Assembly: GCF_014905175.1 (NCBI RefSeq)
Contig: NC_057791.1
Span: forward strand, 3,472,001 to 3,536,000
DNA from: Aphidius gifuensis
Lineage: Eukaryota > Arthropoda > Insecta > Hymenoptera > Braconidae
DNA: 64,000 bases
Reading direction: 5' to 3'
Both the position numbers and the translations under genes were made by a program. A model generated the notes under the pieces. That model was given only the letters and a program-made list of their open reading frames with translations, searched no databases and had not been told where the DNA came from. Below are positions 15,108-27,782 of the stretch, in pieces. How positions within the stretch are numbered: position 1 is the stretch's first letter; every line of letters begins with the position of its first letter.

Positions 15108-15108
<1 letters not shown>

Positions 15109-15141
<33 letters not shown>
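15109..15141. repeat. (ATT)11 microsatellite
   Basis: An uninterrupted trinucleotide array of about eleven units in non-coding DNA. Confidence 0.9.
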
Positions 15142-15144
<3 letters not shown>

Positions 15145-15659
15145 TGCCAAAGGGGGTTTGTGAGATTGAAAAAAAAAGGCTGGGTTGCAGAAAAAATAAA
15201 ATAAAAATAGTTAAAAAAAAACACTGGGAGACATGCACTCACAAAATATGACAATTACGAGTATAAAGAAAAAAAGAAAGAGAAAAAAAAAAAATTCACA
15301 AAATCACAATTACAGTCACGTGTATACAAAAAGAAAAAAAACTTTTATTTAATATTTTTAATTTTCTTTTTTAACTCGATATTATTACACTTAAATATAT
15401 TCGAATAAAAAACCACTTTATATATATTTTTTTTTTATTCATTAGAAATAGAGAACAAAAAAAAAAAATATCACTAAATGACATAAATGCAAAAGAAAAA
15501 AAATATTAATAATAGATTTATTTAAAAAACAAAAATGAATTTTTGTTTTGATTTTTATAAAAACAATACGTATGTATGTAAAATAAATATTTATAAATAT
15601 TTAAATGTGTTGTGTTAATAATTAAAAACGAGATAAAAATATAAGAAAAAAACCGTTCA

Positions 15660-15990
15660 CCTTCTGTTGGTGATTCGTTTTAGCAGGGGCAGCGTTACGG
15701 CGCCTTAACGTCGTGGCGCGGGGTGAACGCACGACTTGTGGACGAACCACCCTCAGTTGCCTATAACCCACCACTACTATAACCCACCATTACTACCACT
15801 ACAATACACCAATGTAGACATGGATTTTCACATAGTTAAAGAGTAACAAAGATAGAATACACATGCATATATGTATCGACGCAAACGTCGACGCAAAAGA
15901 ACGCGAGGGTGCAACCCATACTAAAAACATCATCATAGCAGTTGTTCTCTCCTCGGCGCAAGCTTACTTTTTTTTACATATATATGACAC
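15660..15990. other. CpG-rich islet in AT-rich DNA
   Basis: Contains a 60-bp core with GGCAGCGTTACGGCGCC and GTGGCGCGGGGTGAACGC, then repeated CCCACCA(C/T)TACTA units, then a second CpG cluster near 15880-15960. On the plus strand TTCGTTTTAG just before the core looks like a splice acceptor, but the frames after it are short. A regulatory element or 5' UTR is the more likely reading. Confidence 0.3.
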
Positions 15991-18900
15991 TAAAATATAT
16001 ATGTGTAGATGGAGTCTAGGTAGATGAGTGTAACTAGGCAGCCACCCATTTTTTTCGTTATGTACCTTTCTCTTGAAAGTAAAAAATTCAAGAAATTTCT
16101 AGCGAAAATTATATAAATAAAATAGAAATAAACGTTTTACATTGTCGAATATTATATACAACAAAATATTTTACATATTTTTTTGTATTTAAAAGTCAGT
16201 GTGTATCTGAACTCTAGGGTAGATACAAATATTCGTGTTGAAGGGTTAAATTTTAACTGAATACAAGTGTATGACACAGAAAGTTCAAGATGAGAAATTG
16301 AAAAAAATAAAAAAAAAAAGTCTTTTTGTATATTGGGTGGTTGCGATACTTGCGCTACTGAGCTTTAAGCGGTAGAAAGACGAAACCCAACATCCAACGA
16401 TCGAATCTTCTCTCATGAGAGGGGATGTAAAAAAGAGATGTGTATATACATTTTACCAGAACCAACGATAGACCTGTTTCGCCAATGATTACTATAGAGT
16501 TTTTGAATAACAAAATAATAATATACATGTACAAAAAATAAATTACATAATATTAGAGGGTAAAAAAGTTTAGGAATTGATTACAGACTAGAATATTCTT
16601 GAAAAAAATTTAAACGAAAATTCATTTAAAGTTTTTCAAAATGTATAATCATATATTTATCTTGATTATTAATTATAAATTTAAATATAAATTTAAAACA
16701 ATTTCAATAAAAATATATAGCTGTGTGATAAATATTTTATTTTATATTTTGGATATAAAAAAAAATGATATAATCAAAGAGATTTCGGATAAAATATCAA
16801 GATTTTATACTGACACATTCGAGAGAAGCGAATTTAGATTGTAATATAAAAAAACACGGGGCAAGTTGAGTTGGAGATATTCGATCAATGTATGTTCATG
16901 ATAAAAATAAAACAAATATTCAGATATATAGAAAAATAGTATCGAAAAAATAATAGTTTAATAAAAAAAAAAAAGCGTAAAAGCTAAAGAAAAAAAATTG
17001 CTTTTTTCAAAGCTTTTCAAGTGATGGTATTTTTCTAGTTGAGAATGTGTTTAGTATTATATATATATTTTTAAAAATGTTAGCAGTCTGACATGCTATT
17101 ATCTGTTGGTATCGACTTGCCCTAGACCTTTTACCACTTTCAACCCTCATCCGTCTATCTGCTTTACTTTTGTTATCTTACATTTTTTTTTATATAACCA
17201 ACTCTTTTTCTTTTTTGTATTTTATTTTAAGGTCTCGCTGCACGACACTTGTCCAAGCCCTTCAGTACTTCGAAGCACGATTTTCGTAGATATATACCCT
17301 TAAACATACCATACCTTCAACAAACTCATCCTCTTGTTTTAAGTACCATGGTACCTAAAGCAGCCTGCAATACCACCCCCTCTACTATACACACACACCC
17401 TCTTTTTGCTTCAACGTGATATACTTTTTTTTTCGTTTTTTTTTTTCTCTTGTACTTTACGTAACACTACGTGTTGTACCTATATATTTTTTTTACTATA
17501 CTGTACTCTTATTACAACCCTACAACCTAGCATCTATTTCTTCCCTCTTGTTCATACACCTTCATTTTCTTTTTCATTGATGTAACTTTAAGTAGAAAAA
17601 AAATCGAAAGCACTTAGACAATGTGTACCATTCACCCAATTTATAACATTTTTTTTTAAACGAAAAAAAAAAATCATTTACAGAAAGTGAATGTAATTCA
17701 CACTAGATTTATAAGAAGGGTTTCTAGAACTATACAGATAATTAGAAAAAAAAAAGGACCAAGTGTATAATAAAAGAAAAAGTGTAAAAAAGTTCGAGTC
17801 AAGTACTCTGTTAAAGTACAAAGACGCCGTAAAATATAAAAAACTCAAGAACTAAAAAATAAAGGACTCATTTCAAAGTATTTCATTTTTTATCATTTCA
17901 AGTATATATATATACCACACACTGTCAAATAAGTTGGCCTAGAAATCGCATACATAAAACATTCAGCATTGTACAACTTTATGACTTATAAAAAATAAAA
18001 TAATCTTGCAGATTGAAAAAGATGCAATGTTAATATAAAATTTTTCTCTTATTTATATTAAAAATAAAAAGAAATAAAAGTTTTCTAATTAAATCATCTT
18101 ATGAACTGAATGTAAACATTATTCTGTTTTATAATTTTGAACTTTCAACTTATAAATTTTTATTCAACGTGCAATTTGAAACTGTTGTTGTTGAAGACAT
18201 CGTCAACATAGTAATCGAAATAATATAAGAGTTGAATATAGACAAAAATATGACAATTTAATCGGGTTATAAAAGTATCATCTTGAGACAATACATCAAT
18301 TTATTCTACCCAAGTTTTCACATCGTTTATGGCAACTGTCTTGACAATAAAAAATATCAAAGAAAAAAATATAGCCAATTAATAACACCTATTTTAATAT
18401 TCCATTTTTTTTTATTTTTTCTATTATTTTCTCTAACCGAATATTGTCAATAAAAAATAAATTATTCGATAGATTATTTGAATTATTCTACCATTAAATA
18501 TTCGACTGTATAAAAAATAAAAAAAAAATTGAGAGAAAATTAAAGATAAATCTGTGATAAAAGAAAATTATTATTTAATTTCACAGCCAAGTTGTTACTT
18601 GTCTAGAAAATTTTGATATATATTTTTATTTTTTTTGTAACAAAATCCATGTTATACAGAAATTTAACTTTGTTATTTTTTTAACAAATATTAGGACTCC
18701 TTTTTTTTTATGTTAAAGAGTGTACTTTGTAGATTTAAACAAACACCAGAGATTCATATATCGTGTTCACCCCTATTACTTGAATGGCTCACGTCAACAC
18801 GATAAATTGTGTAGAAAATATTATCAAATATAACTAAGCTTTTTTTTTTGGTTCTATAAAAGATGAACTTAATACGATCTTGAAAATAAAAAAAAAAATA

Positions 18901-19857
18901 AAATCACAATGAATGTGTGCTGAAAAATATTTTTTATTTTTTAATAATCTCATATTTCTTTTCTCTGTACATATGGAAGATATTTTTTTTTCATTTTCTT
19001 AGTTTTATTTATGTCATTTATCAAAAATAGAAGTTTTTTCTTCAACATAAAAATTTGAATTATATTTTTACTTTGTCATTTTTATAATTAAATTGTATCT
19101 TAATGTTATTTTTTTTTTGTTAATAATTTTTTTTTGAAATTCATACTTTAAATTTAATTTACCTTTTTGTCTTGTATTCAACCGACGAAAATTTACTATT
19201 CAACAGTAATTTTTATTTTATGCAAAGAAGAATTTCTAAACACGTGTGCTTTATATGCATGTTTAAAATTTAAATATTTTGTAATTTAATTTTTTTTTTT
19301 TTTTCATGCTGCTTGGAGAAAAGTGTATGTAAACTACTAAATATATTTAGAATCATTTTCTTTGAAGCTAATACGTGAATTCATTACTATATAAAAAATA
19401 CATGCAAGAAATAATTTATATAGTTTCAATTTCAGTTAAATTTTTCCAGCTGCAAATTTCAATTTTTAACACCGTTATTTTTAAAATATGCATCTTATCA
19501 GGATGGATTTCTCTATTAGTAAACTAAAAGTTCAAAGCTTTATTTTATCATTTCATTGCTTTATCGATAGCCAATATAAAACGTAGAAAAAAATTTAACT
19601 CGCTATTTTCATTATAAAACTACATACCTTGAAAAAAAAAAAAACAACGAAACAATTTACTATTTTTTATCTTTGAAAAATAATTAGAATAAAGAATATA
19701 TAGTTGTATTTGTACATGTAATATTGATCAAATCACATACTTACACAGAGGTAGACGCTTTATGTATATAAAAAATGTACATACATGCATTTGTACTGTG
19801 GGCTTTTATCATATACGATGGCATAAGTAATCAAGCGAATAAATTGTGCAAACTTAC

Positions 19858-19948
19858 TTTTCCTAAGACTCTTGTATTGCAAAGAAGTACTCCAGCTGCA
19901 TGGATCCTATATTCCTTGTCGAGTTGTTCATGTTGGCCCTGGATTTTC
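19858..19948 (-). CDS. Coiled-coil gene, exon c
   Basis: The acceptor is AATTTGTAG before GAAAATCC, and the donor is GGAAAA followed by GTAAGTTTGC. The exon is 91 nt: one base completing Ser, then 30 codons. It continues the coiled coil as KIQGQHEQLDKEYRIHAAG and ends NTRVLGK in phase 0. The phase match with exon b across an 834-nt intron is the main evidence. Confidence 0.85.
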
Positions 19949-22900
19949 CTACAAATTGTTAATAATATCATTCATATTTGTAAATTGAAATTTACCCGTT
20001 ATGTTTATTTAGCAAAATACATATGTATAAATCAGAGTATATAAATACATTCTATTGATTAATTCAAATTGAAAAAAAAAATAAAATGTAGAATTTTTAT
20101 GTGATTCTTGAAATTGGAAAGGGATTTTTATTTTTTTTTTTTTTTTTTAATAATTTTCGAGTTATAAATTATCAATTTATCAATGACAGTAGATGAAATT
20201 AATATTTGATAATTAATAGAATAAAAAACTTGCAAGTTGAGGGTAGATTTCTGTTAGACAAAGTTTTGAATTACTATTGTAAACAAAAATCTTTGTAATT
20301 CATTGCATGGTTTTCTATTTTCTGTTGAACTAAAGTATAAGCCAGGAAATAAGCACAAAAAGATATAAAAACATATAGTCGCATTTCTGGAATAGCACTG
20401 CAATATCATCATTTTCATGTAAGCAAATTTTCGTTCTGTCGTGAAATAAATTTATCCTCTTTCCAGTACTTCCCCTGTTTTGTTTCTCTTTCAAGTCGTT
20501 CTAGTGTTTCTAATATTATCTTGCTTCAAAAAAAAATCCACTTAATTCAGTTTTAAAAACACTCAAGTTATCCTGAAATTACTTGGCTCTCTATTGTTAA
20601 CATGTAATTTAATTTTTGTAAATGAGTCAATCTATTAAAATTGCATCTTAAAAATGTAAATTATATTCATATGACAAAATTATTTCTATCATATTATAAT
20701 GTTTAAAAAATTTGTTTACGCCAATTGAATTTTTTTTTGTCTTTGGTTGATATTTTTAAAAATTTTACATAATAAAACTTACGATATTGCATGAAGGAGT
20801 TCTTGTTTTTGTTTCTCTTTGACTTTGACACTTCCGCCTTCGGCTAGTGCAATTTGTAGTTCACGTTGTAGAACAGCAAGTTTTCGTCTTTCACCTTCCA
20901 ACAACAAAGACGTTACCTAAAACAGTTAATAATGTAATTAGTACTTTGTTCATTTTATATTTAAATAATATCATTTTTTGCATTCGGTTATTCAAAAAAA
21001 AAAATATCGTAAATTTAAAAATAAGATTTTTATGCTCTTAATTGATCATAAATTTTCAAAAAATTTTAATACAATTGTTCGTTGTGTTTAGTTGCTAGAA
21101 AAAAAATTGAGATCATTAATAACATAAATCATAATTATTAATTGTTGCAGATGACAAGAATGCAGACGTCAAAGCCGACGTCATTCATCCAGAACTTTTA
21201 TCACCAACTGCAGTAGAAGGGTAAGTTCATAATACATAAAAAAATTCTTTGCCATCCCCATTCAGTAAAACATTTCTCAAATATCATTTTCAATAAAAGT
21301 TCGAATCGTAGGGTCGTAACCAACACACAGTAACAATCAAATCAGAATTTTCAACTGTAGAAAATAATAAACATTTATCATCAAAAAGAAAATGAACTTC
21401 CCTCTTTACCTACTGCAAATAAAAATCTACCTACGTCAGTTTAAAAATTATTTTTTTGTTGAATCGAACTGTATAATATGACTAAATATATGAGTACAAA
21501 AATAAAGACGTAATAATAAATTTCAACAAAAATATAAACTCGATCCAAATAAACTCTTACAAACACAAAAAACATTTAAATCTTTTATGGGCACAGTTAT
21601 ATCATGAAATGTGTATACATTGTTCAATTATTCTTTAAAAAGATTCATACTCGATTCAATTCAAATCTTTTGTAATTTTAAATTGTATTATTTAGACCCA
21701 GTTGCATAACAAAAAACAATTTATCATCATAATTAATTTTAAAATACAAAATTTAACAAATAATAGCTCTAAATAATAATTTTCTTTGTCTATATAAATA
21801 TTCTCTATATAATAATTTGTATTTAATTAATAGCGTGGGTGCTTTCACATGAAAATCGATTGTTTTATATTTTATATATTTTCATACTTGCCAATAAGGC
21901 GTCATAAGATATTGAATTATGGAGCATTTGGCAAAACACTTTAATAATTTTTCATTACTATTCTTTTTTCTTGAAAGAAAAAAAAAACATTTCTTTGTAC
22001 GTATTTAACTTGTTATTCTTATTTTTTTGTTGAGCATGTGAAAAACCAAAACGATCAGTCAAATCTTGTAGAAATTTACAAGTAACTTGCGTGTCAATAT
22101 ACAAATGGAAAATATAAATAAATATATGTATTAATGGAGTAATATTCCACGATTTAAACTATGCACATCTGTACCGTAAAAAATTCACTTTTATGATTAA
22201 AAATGATAATGATATATAAAAAATTTATATATAGAATAATCATCATTCCGTAAACGAACTCTGAATAATAATTTATCCACAGAATAAATCATTTTTCTAT
22301 GCGTATTTCATATATATATGAGATATCAGCCATTTTTAATATCTTTCTTTTAATGGAAAATAGCGGATCCTCTTGTCTTAGGATCATCGTATCGGAAAGT
22401 ACTTTGTGTGTGTGTGTGTATGTGTGTGCAGCAGGCTTGGCTTCCTTCAATTACAATTATAAATTTTACTATATGTGTACCAAGGTTATAAATATATGTA
22501 TACTTATGTCCATTTTAAATCAGATAATTATCATTATTTATTTCAATAATGACTTTGCAAAAAATTTTTTTTATATATTGAATTTCGTTAGTTATTAAAA
22601 CATAGTGTAATTTTAGATATGTACAGGTAGCACAAGTGTAAATATTTTGAAATTTTTTTTTTTTTATTTTATCTTTTGATGCCATCCTTTCGTCGCTAGT
22701 AAGATTTTGAGCTTTGATATAATTACTGATATATAAAAAAAAATTAAAAAAGAAAAGTTAATTTTAACAAATAAATTATTGCTAATTATTATTAGAAAAA
22801 AAAGCAATAAAAATGCATAATGAATCCCATAAAAAAGTTCTTCACACTTTCGTTAATAAAAAATTTAAAATGTATTTTAAAATATCATCAAATTATTTAG

Positions 22901-25900
22901 AAAAAAAAAACCGAAATTTAAACTTTAAATTTATAAAAAAAGCTCAATAAAAATTTTATTTTCTTATATATTTGTTAATGGATAACAAAACAGGATTTAA
23001 AATGTACGTAAATCAAAATAAATTACCTCAACAGACTAATATATTATTCAACTTTCATATGATTTATAAAACTCGGTATATTTTTAGTTAAAATCTGTCC
23101 TATGTCTGCATTAAATGGTATCATTTATCTGATGAAAAGTGATATGCGGTATTTTATATTCTGCATGGCATGTGCCTAATAAAATATAAAAAAATAAAAA
23201 AAAAATATTCAATTATACACATGTATAGAAAAAGAAATGAATAATATAATTTTGAAATTAAATTCTGATACAAATATATATATACGTGGAACATCTAGGA
23301 CACCATGTGGATTACGTAATTTTTTCTGATCATAAAGCATCATATGAAGAGTCTTGAGTGTGTGGCTAGGTCATAGATAAATATAAAAAATAAAATATAT
23401 TTATATCTGTGCACGTATAACATCGTATAACATATAATAGACATCATATAACATGGAGCCATAGTTCATAGCTTTCAGCAGCAAGTAAATCCGTGGGAAA
23501 TCCTCAAAGACATTTCGTATTTTGTATATGATATTTTTAGAAAATCTGACCACGAGACCTGCAAACGGATGAACGATCAAAAGACATCCGTGCTTATAAT
23601 GTCAGGCAAGATTTTACAATTTTTTTTTTTTTTTTTCACTTTTTTTTTAACTCTCTCATATAGTTATTATAATATTTCTTCTGATGTCTTGTTGCGTGGT
23701 ACTTGTGAACTCCATTACAACAATTGCGTGGCTGTGGTTTGCTGACTATTACCTTGCCCTTTAAATATATATATTTTTTAAAATACATTGTTACAAACTT
23801 TTTTCTTTATCTCTTTCTTTGTTGATATATACATTTACAATATATTTACTTCCTTTATTTATTTTTTCATTTAACGATTGCTCGATTCACTCCAGGACGT
23901 CTGTCCAATGATGCTTATTATTATATTTTTTAAGTATTTTTTCTATCAATCTGTAGCAATATTATACACGAGTTGAATATCGACAAATATTGTTGTCTTG
24001 CATGACGATGTGATTACCACGTAAAAGTACAATATCGTTGATGTATGATTAAGCAAAAATATATATACCATCATCATCATTATCATCAACAATTTTGTCA
24101 GGTTGTTAAATATGATTTAATTTTATATTTATTTAAACATTTTATTTTTTAATTGGTTAAATAAAAGTGTTGTTAAGATAAATAAGTTTTTATATGAATA
24201 TCATCTTTCACTTTCTTCATGGCAAAAGATATTTTAACATAAAATAAATAAGTGAACATGATTTGATTCAATTTAAACAACAAAACAGTTTTTTTTTAAT
24301 TCTATCAAGAATTTTTTCGTCTTTTTTTTTAAGTAAATACTTCTGCAGTCCTTTGTAACAATTAGATTTTTAATTTATATTTCAGGAAGTATAACATATC
24401 TTTTGGTATTTGTATAAACTCTGTAAATCATAGTAAGATCGTACATCTCTTAGCGAAAGTAGAACGACTTTATACTAGTTTGAATCGAGTCATATTTTTT
24501 ACACGTATATATGAGAATATTATAGAATATTTTACCTTTATAAATGTGTTCTATTCTATAATGATGACTGTAGATAAAACGATGACTAAAGCTAGATCTA
24601 TAAAAACTTTCTTTGTATCCATTAATACGTTTTATTCATAAATTATCGATTATTCAAATAATATTACTTCCAGCCAAGTAGTAATAATAATATACATTTT
24701 ACATGTCTCTCTATTTTTTGTCTTAAATATCTTTTATTTTTATCAATTAATTATTGCATAATATTGCGACAGTAAATCTGATAACTATACCAACTTCATT
24801 TACAAATAGTTGTAAGCAAAAGTAAAATATATAAACGAGTTAATTAAAAAAAAAAAAAGGGGATAATAATATTTTTATTATAATAATATATATAGAAAAT
24901 TAATAAACGGTACTTTGAGATACTGACACAACAGACATGTGTGCATATATATTACATGTGGATATACCACTATGATAATCGGGAATGAAGCTGCTGCAAC
25001 AACCATATATACACGCATCAATTTCGCACGCGCCTGCACGTACATTATAATAATTAAACGTTATTAGCACGAAAGTGAAAAGGTAAAACGTGCGCACGAG
25101 TACACACATAGAGCGTTAGATTCATGGATCCGTAACACTGGATTCCGTGATGACCAACACAAAGAAAATCAGTTTCTGTAAGATATTATGAAATTGAATA
25201 ATCGTAAAGATCGTTTTTTTTTTTTTTTTTTTTTTCTAAAATGTTATTTAATATATACAAATAAATATATGGCGTATACATTTATTTCGACTCTTTTCAA
25301 AAACATCAATTGTTATTTAAAACAAAAGAATAAAAAATATTTATATAAAAATAATAAAGAAGAAGGACGCACACAGTAATGAATCACATAATTTTATTAT
25401 ATCTTTTCTTTAATTTTATTTTTTCATAACAACTCAAAATTGCGTATAAAGAGTCAACTTGTAGAGGAAAAAAAAAAATATATATATTTATTTAGACACA
25501 TGTCAAGTCGTAAATGGTAATGCAGAACTTGTTTTTTATATAGTCTAAATGAAAAAATAAAAAAAAAAACAACTTGAAGAACTTGAAATGCAGTTCACGC
25601 AAAGTACTGAATAACCAAGATAAATCTTTAATACCAAATACAGGAGGAACGATTACCTTTGCTCTCTTTATTTTTATTTTTTTTTTTTTTCACTCAATTA
25701 TTTTATGATGAAATGAGATAATTGTTCAAATCAAAAGCAAATAAACCATGAGGATTATTTTATTTTTTTTTTTTAAATGGCTTTCTTTTAAAATGTTATA
25801 AAATAAATTTTGACTATAATTTAAAATTAAAAGTTATTTATCATTTTATTACGTAAATAAAAAGGAGAAAATATATGACGAAAAAAAAAAAAAAAAAAAT

Positions 25901-27057
25901 TGTAATTTAATAAACAAATTAAGTGATTTTGTGTACATAATTAAATTTATTAGTTTTTTAATTATTTTTTCGGCTTGATAAATTTTTGTAGTTAATTATT
26001 TCAATCGAGGGAATTTTTTTTAAGTGAAAATTTTGTCATTAATTTATTTTTAGCTATTGAATTTTATAAATGAACTGATCGAAAGGGATATTAAATACAT
26101 TAAAACTACTCATTGAAACCGACAAAAAAAAGCCAACTTTCATCTTTTCGATTTCAGATATGTATATATGTATATTTTGTCTGGATGTATGCGATTTTTC
26201 TGGGTCGTATACCTCTCACTTGTCCCACAAAGCACAACGACACTCATTACTATTTTCCATACAAAATGACCATTGCCCTCTTTGTTTAAATCTTCACTGC
26301 TACATCCATATCCATTCATGAATAAATGAATGAATAAATAAGAAATAATAATCAATCAATGATTATTATAATAAACTTTTTCTTTTGCAATTCATCAAAA
26401 CAAATGTCTTTTAATCTTTGGCTTGCTTCGAAGTGATCACTATGCTATATACTTTCTAGTATTTTTGGAAGAGAAATAAAATAACAATCTAATTACCTTT
26501 TACACTGTTAAATAATTACAACACCTGATAGAAACATGTTTTTTCATTTAGCCTATAATTTTCGATGATTATAAATGACATATGCTTTGTTATTCCCAAC
26601 TTGAATTTCAATTCCAATGATAGAGCATGACAGTCTAGATATGCTAAATTTTTTAACACAACTGGTGGGTGTTTTTTTTGGCAAATAAAAATTATTCAAT
26701 TTGGTCAGTCTAGCTTAACGCCTACAATTATTAATAATGATTATTATTAAAATAATTGTGGTATATCTAAAAAGCCATCGGGAATGAAAGGTTTTAAAAA
26801 GACAAAATGTTTATATATGCTTTCACGATGGTTAAAGTGTGGGCTGATGATCTCTACTGTGTACAAAGTTATACTATATTGATGTACATAATAATCATTA
26901 TAAATATCTAAAAATATATATATATAAAGAATGAAAGAACAACAACGGTCACTCACCTCCAACTGAACACCGAAGAGATCTCTTGATCTTCCGGGTCTTG
27001 CTGTTTCCAGAACCTGGATTTCTGTTTTTCTTTCTACAAGGCCCATCTTCATATCAA
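19858..27057 (-). CDS. Coiled-coil protein gene, three linked exons (partial, unrecognised)
   Basis: Three minus-strand exons (26957-27057, 20783-20916, 19858-19948) join in phase across two introns with consensus sites. Together they give about 108 residues. The start could be the in-frame ATG at 27052 (MKMGLVERKTEIQ), if the two leading bases and upstream exons are 5' UTR. The chain begins VERKTEIQVLETARPGRS, passes through RDLFGVQLE, then becomes a strongly helical, charged coiled coil (LLLEGERRKLAVLQRELQ; KQKQELLHAISKIQGQHEQL), ending RVLGK at a clean donor in phase 0. The exons are about 45% GC against about 20% in the flanks, which supports coding. The following exon was not identified. 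The Gln-rich CDS at 1158-4409 could be the 3' exon: an acceptor-like CAG inside its first codons would keep phase 0. I do not recognise the protein. Confidence 0.7.
19949..20782 (-). other. Intron between coiled-coil exons b and c
   Basis: AT-rich GT-AG intron with a poly-T run near 20130-20147. No other feature is seen. Confidence 0.75.
20783..20916 (-). CDS. Coiled-coil gene, exon b
   Basis: The acceptor is CTGTTTTAG before GTAACGTC, and the donor is GCAATATC followed by GTAAGTTTT. The exon is 134 nt, entering in phase 0 and leaving after two bases of a Ser codon. It encodes VTSLLLEGERRKL, then QRELQIALAEGGSVKVKEK, then KQELLHAI, an amphipathic coiled coil rich in Leu, Glu, Lys and Arg. 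Confidence 0.85.
20917..26956 (-). other. 6-kb intron between coiled-coil exons a and b
   Basis: AT-rich intron with a GTGTGTGTGT run near 22405-22428 and many poly-A/T tracts. The only other exon-like item is the opposite-strand 70-nt candidate at 21151-21220. Confidence 0.6.
21151..21220 (+). CDS. Candidate plus-strand internal exon (unrecognised)
   Basis: AATTGTTGCAG precedes, and GAAGG followed by GTAAGTTCAT ends, a 70-nt block at about 46% GC inside flanks of about 20% GC. In the frame entering with two bases and leaving with two it reads DKNADVKADVIHPELL, then SPTAVE and a split Gly, with no stop. Splice sites and composition are as good as those of the confirmed exons. It lies on the opposite strand only 234 bp from coiled-coil exon b. 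Partner exons were not found with confidence. One weak possibility is an exon at 31048 after CTCAACAG, which would continue in phase and stop after about 14 codons. Confidence 0.45.
26957..27057 (-). CDS. Coiled-coil gene, exon a (possible start exon)
   Basis: The acceptor is TTTTTTTGCAG before TTGATATGAAG, and the donor is TTGGAG followed by GTGAGTGACC. The exon is 101 nt: two bases, then 33 codons ending in phase 0. It encodes DMKMGLVERK through RDLFGVQLE. The ATG codons at 27052 and 27046 could start translation if the upstream exon is untranslated. Confidence 0.75.
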
Positions 27058-27615
27058 CTGCAAAAAAAAATTAACATAAATATTGCAAATAATATAGATT
27101 AAACAAAAAATTAAAGCTATTCTATAAATTCAAGTGCTTAGACTTTTTTTTTTTTTTTCTTTTAATTTTATCAATTAAAATAAATTTGACATTTTTTTTT
27201 TTTATATTGTTATAAAACCACGGTATATGATTAGTTAATTAATTATTTTAATTAATTAGTGCATTGTTTTGCTTACAATAGAGTAAAAAATACAAAAAAA
27301 AAAAAAAAAATTTACTATGAAACTTTGAGATTGGCATAAAACGATTTACATATTCTGCGATACAATGAAATAACTGCAGGAACAAGCAATCATCAAGACT
27401 AAAATTCAAGGTATAAAATATATATAAACACAGTTAATATATATCTATACACTTATTTCCCGGTAATATTACGAGACTTTAAAGTTCATGTATGTATTTG
27501 TACGTTATAATATATCAAGCTGTATACTCAAACTGAAGCATTTAAAACCGTTAGAAGAGCATCATTACAACAGCAAAAAGAATGAACAAGAAAAATGCAA
27601 GATATATAAGCAAAA

Positions 27616-27643
27616 AATAAATAAATAAATAAATAAATAAAAA
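27616..27643. repeat. (AAAT)n microsatellite
   Basis: Six AAAT units. A complementary (TTTA)n array follows at 27758-27782, so the two could pair as an inverted repeat of simple sequence with a loop of about 115 nt. Confidence 0.85.
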
Positions 27644-27757
27644 TACAAGGGAAGTAGAAAGGTAAGAGTGAAACAAGTGTGCATTGAATAAGACACTAAT
27701 TATTTCTAATGAATCGTTAACAGTAAAGAATCTGGTTTTACTTTAAATTCCAGATCT

Positions 27758-27782
27758 ATTTTATTTATTTATTTATTTATTA
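27758..27782. repeat. (TTTA)n microsatellite
   Basis: An array complementary to the (AAAT)n run at 27616-27643. Confidence 0.85.

Larger units (their letters stand above)
4490..19857. other. 15-kb AT-rich non-coding stretch
   Basis: Dense poly-A/T runs and short AT repeats, with no open frame of coding quality on either strand. Short less-AT-rich islets lie at about 5230-5310, 9110-9190, 10345-10440, 13840-13900, 14640-14730, 15660-15990 and 16320-16500. I checked these for acceptor-frame-donor triplets and found none convincing. The stretch could be intergenic, or a long intron linking the coiled-coil exons at 19858-27057 to the Gln-rich exon at 1158-4409. Confidence 0.55.
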
